Source: Nocardia wallacei (lineage in GTDB: Bacteria; Actinomycetota; Actinomycetes; Mycobacteriales; Mycobacteriaceae). From it: a stretch of DNA of 57,548 nucleotides. Positions within the stretch are counted from its first letter, which is position 1, and every line of letters starts with the position of its first letter. The notes beneath the pieces are model-generated. The model was not told where the DNA came from, did not search any database, and saw nothing but the letters and a program-made list of their open reading frames with translations. Both the position numbers and the translations under genes were made by a program. Positions 1-8,432 of the stretch are shown piece after piece. The DNA is taken from NCBI RefSeq assembly GCF_029869545.1, contig NZ_JARWQD010000239.1:1-57548 (forward strand). The letters run 5' to 3'.

Positions 1-88
1 CGGTCCCATTCCGAACCCGGAAGCTAAGCTCACCTGCGCCGATGGTACTGCACTCGACAGGGTGTGGGAGAGTAGGACACCGCCGGAC
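1..88 (+). rRNA. rrf: 5S ribosomal RNA, 3' part (5' end outside window)
   Basis: The first bases match the conserved 3' two thirds of actinobacterial 5S rRNA: the loop around CCGAACCCGGAAGCTAAG, the GCGCCGATGGTACTG segment, and the closing GGGAGAGTAGGACACCGCC. The gene is cut by the left edge of the window, so roughly the first 30 nucleotides are missing. The exact 3' end is uncertain by a few bases. It marks the end of an rRNA operon that runs into the window from the left; no tRNA follows it. Confidence 0.95.
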
Positions 89-97
89 AATATTTCC

Positions 98-132
98 CGA
101 AAAGGGGGCCCATACCGTGGGTCCCCTTTTCG
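98..132 (+). terminator. rRNA operon terminator hairpin
   Basis: A long inverted repeat lies 10 bases after the 5S gene. The left arm is CGAAAAGGGG plus CCCA and the right arm is TGGG plus CCCCTTTTCG, with one unpaired base on each side and a five-base loop. The T-rich end is part of the stem. Its place straight after 5S makes it the probable intrinsic terminator of the rRNA operon. It could also act on the convergent AHSA1 gene that ends at 155. Confidence 0.85.
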
Positions 133-154
133 TCGTTCCGGCGGACCGACGGGT

Positions 155-604
155 TCAGCTCCCCGCGGTCAGCTCCTTGCCCAGGGCGTCGAGCTGATCG
201 CCGGTCCCCTGTTCGCGCCATTGCGGCTTCTCGTGGCCGTCGAGGTAGGCGCCGTGCTCGGTGAGCGTGAGTCGCGTACCCGCCTGTGCCGCAGCGATTT
301 CCACCGTGGTGACCGATAGCGTCGTCACCGTGTCGCCGCTGCGCATGGTGGAGGTGTAGGCGATCCGCTCACCGGGGACGATCTCGTGATAGGTGGCCTC
401 GAAGGTCAGTTCGTTGCCGTCGTGGGTGCCCGCGGCCAGTTCGCGGCCGCCGACGCGGAAGTCGAGTTCGTGCCGGGCGTTGCCGCCGGTCAACCAGCGG
501 GCCTTGGTCTCCGGATCGGACCAGGCGGCGAAGACCTGCGCCGGGGTGGCGGGGTACTCGCGTTCGTGGCTGAACGTGGCGTGGACTACGGAATGCTCTG
601 TCAT
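155..604 (-). CDS. SRPBCC/AHSA1-family protein
   Basis: Encodes 149 residues with the START-like fold signature of the AHSA1 (Aha1 C-terminal-like) group: an N-terminal strand rich in aromatic residues, the segment REYPATPAQVFAAWSDPETK (about residues 15-34), a central GGR-containing strand, and a C-terminal RLTLTEHGAYLDGHE segment. These proteins bind hydrophobic ligands in a closed cavity; the ligand is not predictable from sequence. The ATG at 604 is four bases from the stop of the upstream ArsR gene on the same strand, so the two are cotranscribed. ArsR plus AHSA1 is a very common actinobacterial pair in which the regulator represses both genes. Confidence 0.9.
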   Translation of the reverse strand: MTEHSVVHATFSHEREYPATPAQVFAAWSDPETKARWLTGGNARHELDFRVGGRELAAGTHDGNELTFEATYHEIVPGERIAYTSTMRSGDTVTTLSVTTVEIAAAQAGTRLTLTEHGAYLDGHEKPQWREQGTGDQLDALGKELTAGS

Positions 605-607
605 GAC

Positions 608-946
608 CTACTCCTTGCTCTCGGTGTTCTCGGCCAGCACCGCGCCCAGCGCGTCGAGCCGGCGCTCCCAGCCGGTGCGGCGCGCATGCAGCCATTGCTC
701 GGCGGAGCGCAGCGCATCGGGTGCCAGTTGGCAGGTGCGAACCCTGCCGACCTTCTCGGAGTGGACCAGCCCCGCCTCCTCCAGCACCTGCAGGTGCTGA
801 AGGACCGCCGCCAGCGACATGTCCAGCGGCTGCGCCAGCGCACTGACCGCCGCCGGTCCGCTGGTCAGGCGCTCCAGCAGTGCGCGGCGAGTCGGGTCGG
901 CCAGCGCTCGGAAGACCAGGTCCAACCGCTCCGATTGGTTAAGCAC
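608..946 (-). CDS. ArsR/SmtB-family transcriptional regulator
   Basis: Encodes 112 residues forming a single winged helix-turn-helix domain. RLDLVFRALADPTRRALLER (about residues 7-26) is the classic ArsR opening helix. The recognition region MSLAAVLQHLQVLEEAGLV follows at about residues 43-61, and then the wing. No cysteine pair of the metal-sensing type is visible in the recognition helix, so this is probably not a metal sensor. It is first in a two-gene unit with the AHSA1 gene. The start codon lies inside a perfect inverted repeat, which suggests tight autoregulation. Confidence 0.93.
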   Translation of the reverse strand: MLNQSERLDLVFRALADPTRRALLERLTSGPAAVSALAQPLDMSLAAVLQHLQVLEEAGLVHSEKVGRVRTCQLAPDALRSAEQWLHARRTGWERRLDALGAVLAENTESKE

Positions 947-993
947 ATACTTAACTTTAGGTCGATTCCGCCAATAGTCAAGTAGCTACTTAA
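938..993 (-). promoter_or_regulatory. Promoter/operator region of the arsR-AHSA1 unit
   Basis: Two palindromes are visible. GTTAAG-CACATA-CTTAAC (938-955) is a perfect inverted repeat that overlaps the ArsR start codon at 946. AAGTAGCTACTT (980-991) is a perfect 12-bp palindrome 25 bases farther upstream, and its right end continues into TTAAC, echoing the first site. ArsR repressors bind such imperfect or perfect dyads near the start of transcription. Assignment to this ArsR is inference from position. Confidence 0.6.
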
Positions 994-1195
994 CAAACTC
1001 GTCCGAGGTTCCGCGTCAGATCGATCCGAAACCTGTTCTCGTGTAGGCGCCCTGGCAACCTTGATGTCCGAAGGTCACGAGTATCAACGTCGTGAGCCCC
1101 GGCTCACTGATCGGCAACCCGCGCGCGGCGGTGGGTGACGACCTGGCCTGCTCGCGGACGGCGTGCGGTGCGATGTTGACCCGTAGGCTGGAGAC

Positions 1196-1722
1196 ATGTC
1201 CGGCATCCAGGGCGTGCTGTATGACATCGACGGCGTGCTGGTGACCTCGTGGCGGGCGATCCCCGGCGCCGCCGAGGCCGTGCGCGGCCTGCGCGAGGCC
1301 GGGCTGCGCCGGGCCTTCCTCACCAACACCACCTCGGCCACCTGCGCGGAGATTTCCGAAAGGCTTTGTGCCGCAGGAATTTCGGTTGAGTAGTCGGAGA
1401 TCGTCACGGACCGACCCTCGATGCCGACCACCCGGATGTGATCGTGATCGGCGGTGCCGGAGCCGAATTCACGCACCGGGCGCTGAGCCGGGTGGTCGAG
1501 GCGATGCTGGACGGCGTGCCCGTCATCGCCATGCAGGGCGGCATGACCTGGGCGACGGCCGACGGTCTGCGGATCGACACCGGCGCATATCTGCCGGGCC
1601 TGGAGGCGGCCGGGCGATCGCGAATCGCCGACGCCCCGGAGACACCGAATCACGCCCTCGATTCCGTGGCCGAGTTGCCCGCGCTGCTGCGCGGAGTTCT
1701 CGAAGTGAAAACGCGCGAGTAA
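1196..1722 (+). pseudogene. Decayed HAD-IIA (NagD/LHPP-like) phosphatase
   Basis: Pieces of a HAD superfamily IIA hydrolase are present but not in one frame. The first piece (1196-1393) starts with GVLYDIDGVLVTSW, the motif I DxDG loop, and continues to the motif II-like FLTNTTSATCAEI, then stops at a TAG. The second piece (from 1438) starts at VIVIGGAGAEFTHRALSRV, includes the cap-domain segment GVPVIAMQGGMTWATADGLRIDTGAY, and jumps from LEAAG straight to a family-like C-terminus, PNHALDSVAELPALL. The middle of the core domain and the motif III/IV region (lysine and GDD) are missing. A functional member has about 260 residues; these pieces give about 160. This looks like two internal deletions plus a frame break. 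Confidence 0.8.
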
Positions 1723-1846
1723 CCAGAAATACTTCTAGAAACCTCCTGCAAAATGTCGCGAAATCCCTTGGGGGTGAGTATGGTCCAGGGTGGACAGGCA
1801 AACCGCTGGTAACTCCGTTTCGGAGCGCGACTCACCGGCGGTGGCA

Positions 1847-1884
1847 GCGAGGGCCTGATCCGGATGAGGGGGTTGGGCCCTCGC
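1847..1884 (+). terminator. Strong hairpin in the 1723-2052 gap
   Basis: The 330-base gap after the HAD pseudogene contains a nine-base perfect stem, GCGAGGGCC with GGCCCTCGC, followed at a short distance by CTGTTTT. It could end transcription before the TetR gene. Just upstream, at 1801-1842, is another folded element: outer arms ACCGCTGG/CCGGCGGT around an inner CTCCG-TTT-CGGAG hairpin. I see no coding potential in the gap. I do not recognise a known riboswitch family. Confidence 0.5.
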
Positions 1885-2052
1885 CGTTCCGACCTGTTTT
1901 CGGCAGACAATTGGATATCGACCGCCGGGCGCGTCGCGAAATCACCACAAGTACGTTAGACAACTTTCAGCTATCGTTATCGGAATTCGCGCAGTTAACG
2001 AAGCGGCCGATCCTTCCCTGATGGATCGGGCGCTTAGGTATTGTCTGGCGCG

Positions 2053-2685
2053 ATGTCACAGGAAACGAACGCGGGCAGGATGTACGCCGGGCAGCCCGTA
2101 GAAGACCGGCAGCGGCAGCGACGTGCGCGTTTTCTGGAGTCCGGGCTGACGGTGTTCGCGCGCGACGGCTATGGAAATAGTTCGGTCGGCGCCATCTGCA
2201 AAGATGCCGGACTCTCCTCGCGACAGTTCTATGAGGAGTTCACCGGGCGCGAATCGCTGCTACTCGAGCTCTACGAACAGATCGACCGGCAATCGCGGGA
2301 AGCGGTGGCGGCCGCCCTGGCCGAACAGGCCGATCGGAACGCGGTCGAGATCATCGATGCCGCCGTGCGGGCCTACGTCGAATCGATCGGCCGGGACCCG
2401 CGTAAGGCGCGGGTCGCGTTGGTCGAAGTGGTCGGTGCCGGGCCCACCGTGGAGAAATTCCGGCTGGAATTGCGCCGCGCGTGGGGCTCGCTACTGGCCG
2501 GCGCGGCCGAAGATGCTGCGCTACAAGGGGAAATCCCGCCCGGCGATTACGAGATGCGCGTGCTCGCGATCATCGGCGCGGTCAACTATGTGGTCGACGC
2601 GTGGAGCGGTGCCGAGCCGCGCCCGCCGCTCGACGATGTGATCCGGGTGCTGCGCCGAATCATCATCGGCGCCGTCAGCGCGTGA
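2053..2685 (+). CDS. TetR/AcrR-family transcriptional regulator
   Basis: Encodes about 210 residues. The N-terminal DNA-binding domain is clear: RRARFLESGLTVFARDGYGN, then SVGAICKDAGLSSRQFYEEF as the helix-turn-helix. The C-terminal ligand-binding domain is helical and matches no specific subgroup that I recognise. I chose the ATG at 2053; an in-frame TTG at 2041 and an ATG at 2080 are alternatives, and none has a convincing ribosome binding site. The gene stands alone, with a 47-bp gap to the RCK-domain membrane protein on the same strand, which might be a target. Confidence 0.9.
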   Translation: MSQETNAGRMYAGQPVEDRQRQRRARFLESGLTVFARDGYGNSSVGAICKDAGLSSRQFYEEFTGRESLLLELYEQIDRQSREAVAAALAEQADRNAVEIIDAAVRAYVESIGRDPRKARVALVEVVGAGPTVEKFRLELRRAWGSLLAGAAEDAALQGEIPPGDYEMRVLAIIGAVNYVVDAWSGAEPRPPLDDVIRVLRRIIIGAVSA

Positions 2686-2732
2686 GGCCGCAGGACTGGT
2701 CGTATGCTGGTGATTCGCTCTAGCATTCCAGT

Positions 2733-4430
2733 GTGACAGGCGTTGAGGTGGGGGAACCGTCCCCGAGTTTTGTTGTCTGCGGGGATAATCCGCTCGTATA
2801 TCAGCTGGCGGCGCAGCTGGTGGATCGCTTTGCCGACGCCGTGGTGACCGTCGTGATCCCGAACCGCCGCGGTGGTTACGTACCGCGGCTGGAGCGGCTG
2901 GCGCGGGTGCGGGTGCTGTGCGCGGAACGGCTGGACGAGGAGACGCTGCGGGTGGCCGGTGTCGCGCAGGCGCGGGCGCTGGCACTGGTCGATCAGGCGG
3001 ATGTGGAGAACTTCCACGCCGCGCTGCGGGCGCACGAGCTCAACCCGGACATTCGCCTGGTGATCCGAATGTTCAACACCGGCTTGGGTTTCCGCATTCG
3101 GACCCTGTTCGCCGACTGTGTGGTGCTGTCGATTTCCGAGATGGCCGCGCCGTCGTTCATCGCGGCCGCGCTCGGCGAGAAGGCCCTGGACTACCTGCGC
3201 CTGGGCGAGCGCACCCTGTATGTCACCGGTCCCTCCGGAATCCCGGAGGGCACGGTGGTGTGCGGACTGGCGGAATCGCCGTCGGGCGATATTCGCATGC
3301 TGGCCTCGACGCGTAGCGATTCACGGGCGCTGGCGCTGGCCGGACGCGCACCGTACCTGCTGAACGGGCGCAGACGGTGGCTGCTGCGGTTCCGGTATCT
3401 GGTGCGCAACAACCTGATTCGGCTCGTCGTGGCGTTGCTGACCCTGATCGCACTGGGCTGCGGGCTGATGGTGGCCTTCGGAAACCCCTGGGGCGATGCG
3501 GTATACGAGACGCTGCTGGATGCCGCCGGTGCGGCGCAGCCGGAGCGCGATCGCGAGCCGATCTTCAAGGCGCTGCAGGTCGCCGTCGTCTTCATCGGGC
3601 TCGCTCTGACTCCCGTCGTCACGGCCATGGTGGTGGGCGGGGTGCTGCGCGCCCAGCTGTCGGAGCAGATCGGCCCGGAGCCTTCGGATTTCAACGATCA
3701 CGTGGTGGTGGCCGGGCTGGGCAATGTCGGCATGCGCGTGCTGGAGCAGCTCTGCGATCTGGGCGTGCCCGTGGTCGGACTGGACTACGACGAGAACGCT
3801 CGCGGCATCGCGCTCGCGCGCACGCTGGGTGTGCCGGTGGTGATCGGCCAGGCCACCTGGGAGGACACCCTGGAGGCGGCGGGGGTCTCGCGGGCTCGGG
3901 CCCTGGTGCTGCTCACCAGCAGCGACGCGGTGAATCTCGAGGCCGCGCTGCTCGGTCAGTCCTACCACCAGGCCCATCGCGAGGACCTGCAGGTGGTGCT
4001 GCGCCTGTCCGACGACGACCTGGCCCAGCGGGTGGAGCGCAGCCTCGGCGGATCCGTCGTGGTGCGCAGCGTCTTTCAGCTCGCGGCGGAGGGATTCGCC
4101 GCGGCCATGGCCGAGCGCCGGGTGATCGCGACGCTGTCGATCAACGGTGGCACCCTGATGGTCGCCGAGGTTCCGGTGGAGGCCGGATCGTCGTTGGTGG
4201 GCAAGCCGATCCGGACCGCGGGCCTGCCGGTGCACACCCGGGTGCTGGCCCTGCAGTCGGTGGTCGGCGCCGAGTTGGAGTGGGAGCCGGATCAGGAGGC
4301 CCTGCTGGCGGCGGGTAATCAGCTGGTCGTGGTGTCCAATCGCACCGGGCTCGATCATCTGCTGGAGCAGAGCGCGGGTGGCCGGGCGGACGACGATCCG
4401 ATCGAGCCCGCCCCGGCGCCCGCGCGGTAG
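2733..4430 (+). CDS. Two-RCK-domain (TrkA_N) membrane protein, channel-like
   Basis: Encodes 565 residues arranged RCK, membrane, RCK. The first TrkA_N Rossmann domain opens at FVVCGDNPLVYQLAAQL (about residues 13-29) and the second at HVVVAGLGNVGMRVLEQL (about 322-339, canonical GxGxxG). Between them lie two hydrophobic segments (about 226-250 and 284-306). A TrkA_C-like tail follows. The design resembles NAD-gated potassium channel or transporter subunits, but the loop between the two membrane segments contains no TVGYG-type filter, so ion selectivity is not shown. GTG start at 2733. It probably senses a nucleotide and controls ion flux at the inner membrane; it could be a regulatory or orphan channel form. 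Confidence 0.8.
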   Translation: MTGVEVGEPSPSFVVCGDNPLVYQLAAQLVDRFADAVVTVVIPNRRGGYVPRLERLARVRVLCAERLDEETLRVAGVAQARALALVDQADVENFHAALRAHELNPDIRLVIRMFNTGLGFRIRTLFADCVVLSISEMAAPSFIAAALGEKALDYLRLGERTLYVTGPSGIPEGTVVCGLAESPSGDIRMLASTRSDSRALALAGRAPYLLNGRRRWLLRFRYLVRNNLIRLVVALLTLIALGCGLMVAFGNPWGDAVYETLLDAAGAAQPERDREPIFKALQVAVVFIGLALTPVVTAMVVGGVLRAQLSEQIGPEPSDFNDHVVVAGLGNVGMRVLEQLCDLGVPVVGLDYDENARGIALARTLGVPVVIGQATWEDTLEAAGVSRARALVLLTSSDAVNLEAALLGQSYHQAHREDLQVVLRLSDDDLAQRVERSLGGSVVVRSVFQLAAEGFAAAMAERRVIATLSINGGTLMVAEVPVEAGSSLVGKPIRTAGLPVHTRVLALQSVVGAELEWEPDQEALLAAGNQLVVVSNRTGLDHLLEQSAGGRADDDPIEPAPAPAR

Positions 4431-4439
4431 CGTGCGCGC

Positions 4440-5300
4440 ATGGAGACGATTCCGATCCAGGTGCCCGACGGGAGCACCGTGCCGGTGCGGCTGGTGGCGG
4501 CGCGCGGTGCGCACCGGCATCCGATCACCCCCGACACCCCACGTCCGGTAATCGTGATCATCCCCGGGCTCGGTGTCCCGGGCGTCTTCTACGGCGACTT
4601 CGCGCGGGAACTGGCGGGCCGCGGGTTCGACGTGGCGATCGGGGAACTGCGCGGCAACGGCGACAGCCGCCCCAAGCCGAGCCCCAGCAGTGCCTACGGC
4701 TACCAGGAACTCGTTTCGGTCGACTTCCCGGCGATCTTCGAGGTGGTGCGCGAACGCTTCCCCGCGAGCACCCCGATCCTGTTGGGGCACAGCATGGGTG
4801 GGCAACTCGGGGTGATGTACGCCGCGCGCGTCCGCGGGCGGCTCGGCGGCCTGGTCCTCGTCGCCTCCGGGACTCCCTACTTTCGCGGTTACGGCGGGAT
4901 CGCGCGCTCGGCCATGCTGCTGGGCCCGGCGGCGATCTCGCTGACCGCCAATCTGGCCGGTTTCTGGCCCGGCGACCGGATCACCGCGGGCGGATTCGGG
5001 CGGCAGTCGAAGGTGCTGATCTCCGACTGGGCCCGGCTGGCGCGCACGGGCCGGTTCGTTCCCGTCGACGCCGACATCGACTACGAGGAACGCATTGCGC
5101 GCCTGAAGCTTCCGGTCCTGTCGATCACGCTCGAGGGCGACGACCTCACCCCCCGCAGCTCCGCCGATCATCTGCTGGAGAAGCTGCCGAACGCCCGCAT
5201 CACCACCTGGCACCAGCCCGGACCGCGGGGGCACAACGGCTGGATCACCGATCCCGCGACCACCGTCGACCGCATCGAGCGGTGGGTCCGGGATCGGTGA
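4440..5300 (+). CDS. Alpha/beta hydrolase
   Basis: Encodes 286 residues with a full alpha/beta-hydrolase fold. IIPGLGVPGVFYGDFARELAG forms the oxyanion-hole strand and helix, LLGHSMGGQLG (around residue 120) is the GxSxG nucleophile elbow, LEGDDLTP carries the likely acid, and the C-terminal PRGHNGW carries the likely histidine. No signal peptide, so cytoplasmic. The gene starts nine bases after the RCK gene and may share its transcript. It converges on the oligopeptidase gene with a nine-base gap and no visible terminator. The substrate is unknown. Confidence 0.9.
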   Translation: METIPIQVPDGSTVPVRLVAARGAHRHPITPDTPRPVIVIIPGLGVPGVFYGDFARELAGRGFDVAIGELRGNGDSRPKPSPSSAYGYQELVSVDFPAIFEVVRERFPASTPILLGHSMGGQLGVMYAARVRGRLGGLVLVASGTPYFRGYGGIARSAMLLGPAAISLTANLAGFWPGDRITAGGFGRQSKVLISDWARLARTGRFVPVDADIDYEERIARLKLPVLSITLEGDDLTPRSSADHLLEKLPNARITTWHQPGPRGHNGWITDPATTVDRIERWVRDR

Positions 5301-5309
5301 TCGCGCCCG

Positions 5310-7376
5310 CTATCCCCGTGCGGGCTCCATCAGCATCTGCTGGAAGAATTCCCAGATCAGCGCGGCCTGGAAGGCCATCTGCTTGTTGTCGGCCGCACCG
5401 CCGTGGCCGCCCTCGATATTCTCGTGATACCAGGCGGTGTGGCCCTGTTCGGCCAGGCGCGCGGCCATCTTGCGGGCGTGGCCGGGGTGGACGCGGTCGT
5501 CGCGGGTGGAGGTGGTCAGCAGGATCGGGGGATAGGTCCGATCGGCTCGCGTGTTCTGGTACGGCGAGTACTTTCCGATGAACTCCCACTCCTGCGGATC
5601 GTCCGGATCGCCGTACTCGGCCATCCAGGAGGCACCGGCCAGGAGCAGGTGATAGCGCCGCATATCCAGCAGCGGCACCTGACAGACGATGGCGCCGAAC
5701 AACTCCGGGTAGCGGGTGAGCATGACGCCCATCAGCAGGCCGCCGTTGCTGCCACCCACCGCGCCCAGCTGCCGCGGGGTCGTGATCCCCCGGGCCACCA
5801 GGTCCCGGGCGATCGAGGAGAAGTCCTCGTAGACGCGGTGCCGATTCTCCTTCTGCGCCTGGGTGTGCCATTCGGGGCCGTATTCCCCACCGCCGCGAAT
5901 ATTGGTCATCACCCAGGTGCCGCCGCGCTCGAGCCAGCCCATTCCGGAGGCGCCGCTGTAGGCCGGGGTGCGCGAGACCTCGAAGCCGCCGTATCCGGAC
6001 ATCACCGTCGGCCCCGGCTCACCCTTGCGGTCGCGGTGGCGAATCACGAAGTACGGCACCATCGTTCCGTCGTCGGAGCGGGCGAAGAACTGCTCGGTCT
6101 CGACGCCGTCGGCGTCGAAGAATCCGGGCTCCTGCTTCAGCGGTTCCGTCGGCCCGCCCACCGAACCGGCCAGCAGCGTCGCCGGAGTGGTGAAACCGCT
6201 TGTGGTGAGCATGAATTCGTCGCCGCCCTCGAGCGGATCGAGGTTCATGACGTTGGTCGTGGCCATCGGCGGGGTGTCGGCCAGCGGGGCGCGCGTCCAG
6301 CCGTCGGGTCCGGGGGTCAGCACGTAGAGCTTGGTCTGCACATCCTCGAGGGTGATGAGCAGCAGATGGTTCTCGGTCCAGCCGTAGCCGTGCAGGGAGG
6401 TGTGTGCGTCGGGCGTGAAGACGACCTCGAAATTCCTTGCGCCCTCGAGGAATTCGTTCAGATCGATGGTGAGTAGAGCGCCCGCCGGGTAGGTGGCGCC
6501 GCCCACCTCCCACGGCGACTTCAGCCGGACCAGCAGCCAATCCTTGTACCAGGACTCCGAGGCATCGCTCGGCACGTCGAGATGGCGGAGGGTGCCGTCG
6601 TCCTCGAGCAGGTATACCGATTCGTTGAAGAAGTCGGTCGCCCGGGCCACGTAATGGCGCTCGTAACCCGGCGTGCGGTCGTACCCGGCCGACACCATGA
6701 CATCGGCGGGCTCGCCCTCGAACACCGTCTCCGCCTGCGTCAGGGGCGTGCCGCGCCGCCAGCGCTTGGCGATCCGCGGATAGCCCGACTCGGTGAGCGA
6801 TCCGGGGCCGAAATCCGTTCCGACATAGACGGTGTCGGCGTCGATCCAGCGCAGCTGCGACTTGGCCTCCGGGAGGTAGAAGCCCCCGTCGGCCTCCGCG
6901 CGGAAGCGCTTGGTCACCATGTCGAACTCGCGCACCACCTTGGCGTCGGCCCCGCCGCGGGACAGGCTGATCAGCGCCAGGGACTGCTCCGGGCGCAGCA
7001 CGGCGGCGCCGCCCCAGACCCAGTTCTCCTCCTCGTCGGCGGCCAGCTCGTCGAGATCGATCAGCACCTCCCAGTCCGGGGTGTCGGTGCGATATTCGGC
7101 GAAGGTGGTGCGCCGCCACAGGCCCTTCGGGTGCTCGGCGTCGCGCCAGAAGTTGTACAGCCAGCGGCCGCGGCGCGCCGGGTACGGGATGCGGGTGTCG
7201 GTGTCGAGCATGTCGAGGATGCGGTGCTCCAGCTCGGAGAACCGGTCCGAGGTGGCGAAGCGGCCGACCACCACCTCGTTGTGTGCGCGGGCCCAGTTCA
7301 GCGCGCGGTCGGAGGTCACTTCCTCCAGCCACAGGTAGGGATCGGTCTGCTGCTCCTCGACACTCATGCCTGACAT
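5310..7376 (-). CDS. Prolyl oligopeptidase family serine peptidase (S9A)
   Basis: Encodes 688 residues, close to the usual size of prolyl oligopeptidase. The N-terminal DPYLWLEEVTSDRALNWARA is the family opening. A long beta-propeller region follows. The C-terminal catalytic domain has GAVGGSNGGLLMGVML (Ser near residue 543), TSTRDDRVHPGHARKM (Asp near 627) and IEGGHGG (His near 658), a complete triad. It cleaves short peptides after proline in the cytoplasm. The open frame continues upstream to 8177, but that part is the complement of the dipeptidase gene, so I start at the ATG at 7376; the ATG at 7367 is equally possible. Confidence 0.93.
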   Translation of the reverse strand: MSGMSVEEQQTDPYLWLEEVTSDRALNWARAHNEVVVGRFATSDRFSELEHRILDMLDTDTRIPYPARRGRWLYNFWRDAEHPKGLWRRTTFAEYRTDTPDWEVLIDLDELAADEEENWVWGGAAVLRPEQSLALISLSRGGADAKVVREFDMVTKRFRAEADGGFYLPEAKSQLRWIDADTVYVGTDFGPGSLTESGYPRIAKRWRRGTPLTQAETVFEGEPADVMVSAGYDRTPGYERHYVARATDFFNESVYLLEDDGTLRHLDVPSDASESWYKDWLLVRLKSPWEVGGATYPAGALLTIDLNEFLEGARNFEVVFTPDAHTSLHGYGWTENHLLLITLEDVQTKLYVLTPGPDGWTRAPLADTPPMATTNVMNLDPLEGGDEFMLTTSGFTTPATLLAGSVGGPTEPLKQEPGFFDADGVETEQFFARSDDGTMVPYFVIRHRDRKGEPGPTVMSGYGGFEVSRTPAYSGASGMGWLERGGTWVMTNIRGGGEYGPEWHTQAQKENRHRVYEDFSSIARDLVARGITTPRQLGAVGGSNGGLLMGVMLTRYPELFGAIVCQVPLLDMRRYHLLLAGASWMAEYGDPDDPQEWEFIGKYSPYQNTRADRTYPPILLTTSTRDDRVHPGHARKMAARLAEQGHTAWYHENIEGGHGGAADNKQMAFQAALIWEFFQQMLMEPARG

Positions 7377-7454
7377 TGTTGCCGACGCCGCGGCTCGCCG
7401 TGTCGGTGAACCTAGGATTGCGGCATCGTTGCCGCCGCGCTCGGGAGGTTCGGA

Positions 7455-8429
7455 TTGCCGCACTTTTTCTGGGAACAGCACTGTTGCCTGCCGTTGCTGC
7501 CGTCGGCCGATATCGCCGAGCTGGCGCGCTACCCGCTCGGCTCGTACCTGTCGGTGAACGTCGGATACGCCCCGCAGTCCACCTCGGACGCGCTCGGCCT
7601 GGTGCGGCAATTCCGGCGGGATGCCTTGGCGGACGGTCGTTTCCGGCTCGTCGAATCCGTCGACGACACCGTCGGTGACGACCGGACCATCGCGCTGGCG
7701 TTCGATCTGGAGGATTCCGGGCCGCTGGGCGGCGATCTCGACAACGTGGAGCTGTTTCACGAGCTGGGTGTGCGCTCGTTGCTGCCGAGCTACAACCAGT
7801 CCAATGCCGCCGGTGGTGGTTGCCTCGACACCGCCGATACGGGTCTGACCGCTTACGGCCGCGACCTGATCCGCAAGCTCAACGAGGTGGGCGTCTTCGC
7901 CGACGGCTCGCACTGCTCGGTGCGCACCGGCCTCGATATCGCCGAGGTCACCGGCGTGCCGATGATCTACAGCCACTCCAATTTCGCGGCGCTGTGGGCG
8001 CATCCGCGCAACATCACCGACGCCCAGGCTCGCGCGTGCGCCGGGACCGGCGGCGTGATCGGTATCAACGGTGTCGGAATCTTCCTGGGCTGCAACGGTT
8101 CCGGCGAGCGGGCCGCGCGCATCGAGGCGATGGCCGATCACCTCGCCTACGGGGCGGATCTGGTCGGGATCGAGCACGTCGGCATCGGCTCGGACTTCTC
8201 CTTCGACGGTGACCAGTTCAATGCCGAGATCGCAGCGGCCCCGGAGAATTTCTCCGAGGACTACACCCGGTGGGGCCCGCTGCAGTGGACGCCGCCGGAG
8301 GATCTGCTCGGTGCCGCGCGGGTGCCGGGGCTCGATGCGGTGCTGGCACGGCGCGGCTTCACCGAGGCGGATCGGGCGGCGGTATTCGGCGGGAACTTCC
8401 TGCGGGCGGCTCGGCAGGTGTGGCGGTAG
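7455..8429 (+). CDS. Peptidase M19-family dipeptidase (renal dipeptidase-like)
   Basis: Encodes 324 residues of the membrane dipeptidase family, a TIM-barrel metalloenzyme that cleaves dipeptides. Visible landmarks are AFDLEDSGPLG (metal-ligand strand), FADGSHCSVRTGLDIAEVTG, PMIYSHSNFAALWAHPRN and HVGIGSDFSFDG. The N-terminal metal motif, usually HxD, is replaced by the cysteine-containing segment WEQHCCLPLL, a variant that I believe is common in actinobacterial members. The start is a TTG at 7455 preceded by GGGAGG six bases away, the only good ribosome binding site. It is divergent from the oligopeptidase gene, so two cytoplasmic peptidases share an 78-bp promoter region. Confidence 0.88.
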   Translation: MPHFFWEQHCCLPLLPSADIAELARYPLGSYLSVNVGYAPQSTSDALGLVRQFRRDALADGRFRLVESVDDTVGDDRTIALAFDLEDSGPLGGDLDNVELFHELGVRSLLPSYNQSNAAGGGCLDTADTGLTAYGRDLIRKLNEVGVFADGSHCSVRTGLDIAEVTGVPMIYSHSNFAALWAHPRNITDAQARACAGTGGVIGINGVGIFLGCNGSGERAARIEAMADHLAYGADLVGIEHVGIGSDFSFDGDQFNAEIAAAPENFSEDYTRWGPLQWTPPEDLLGAARVPGLDAVLARRGFTEADRAAVFGGNFLRAARQVWR

Positions 8430-8432
8430 CGC

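Noticed and set aside
1801..1884. Cobalamin or c-di-AMP riboswitch
   Set aside because: The folded region lacks the conserved boxes of these classes as I know them; kept only as an unassigned structure.
1368..2021. Long frame downstream of the HAD start
   Set aside because: Arg-rich product without domain; it is a different frame from both HAD pieces and only bridges the broken gene.
3321..5234. A 637-codon open frame on the minus strand opposite the RCK and hydrolase genes
   Set aside because: Its product is low-complexity Arg/Gly/His/Gln-rich and has no domain, while the plus-strand frames encode clear protein families. It is a high-GC antisense artefact.
7377..8177. Upstream extension of the oligopeptidase frame by 267 codons
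   Set aside because: It is antisense to the well-supported M19 dipeptidase gene and has no similarity to the family N-terminus; the family start motif follows at 7376.
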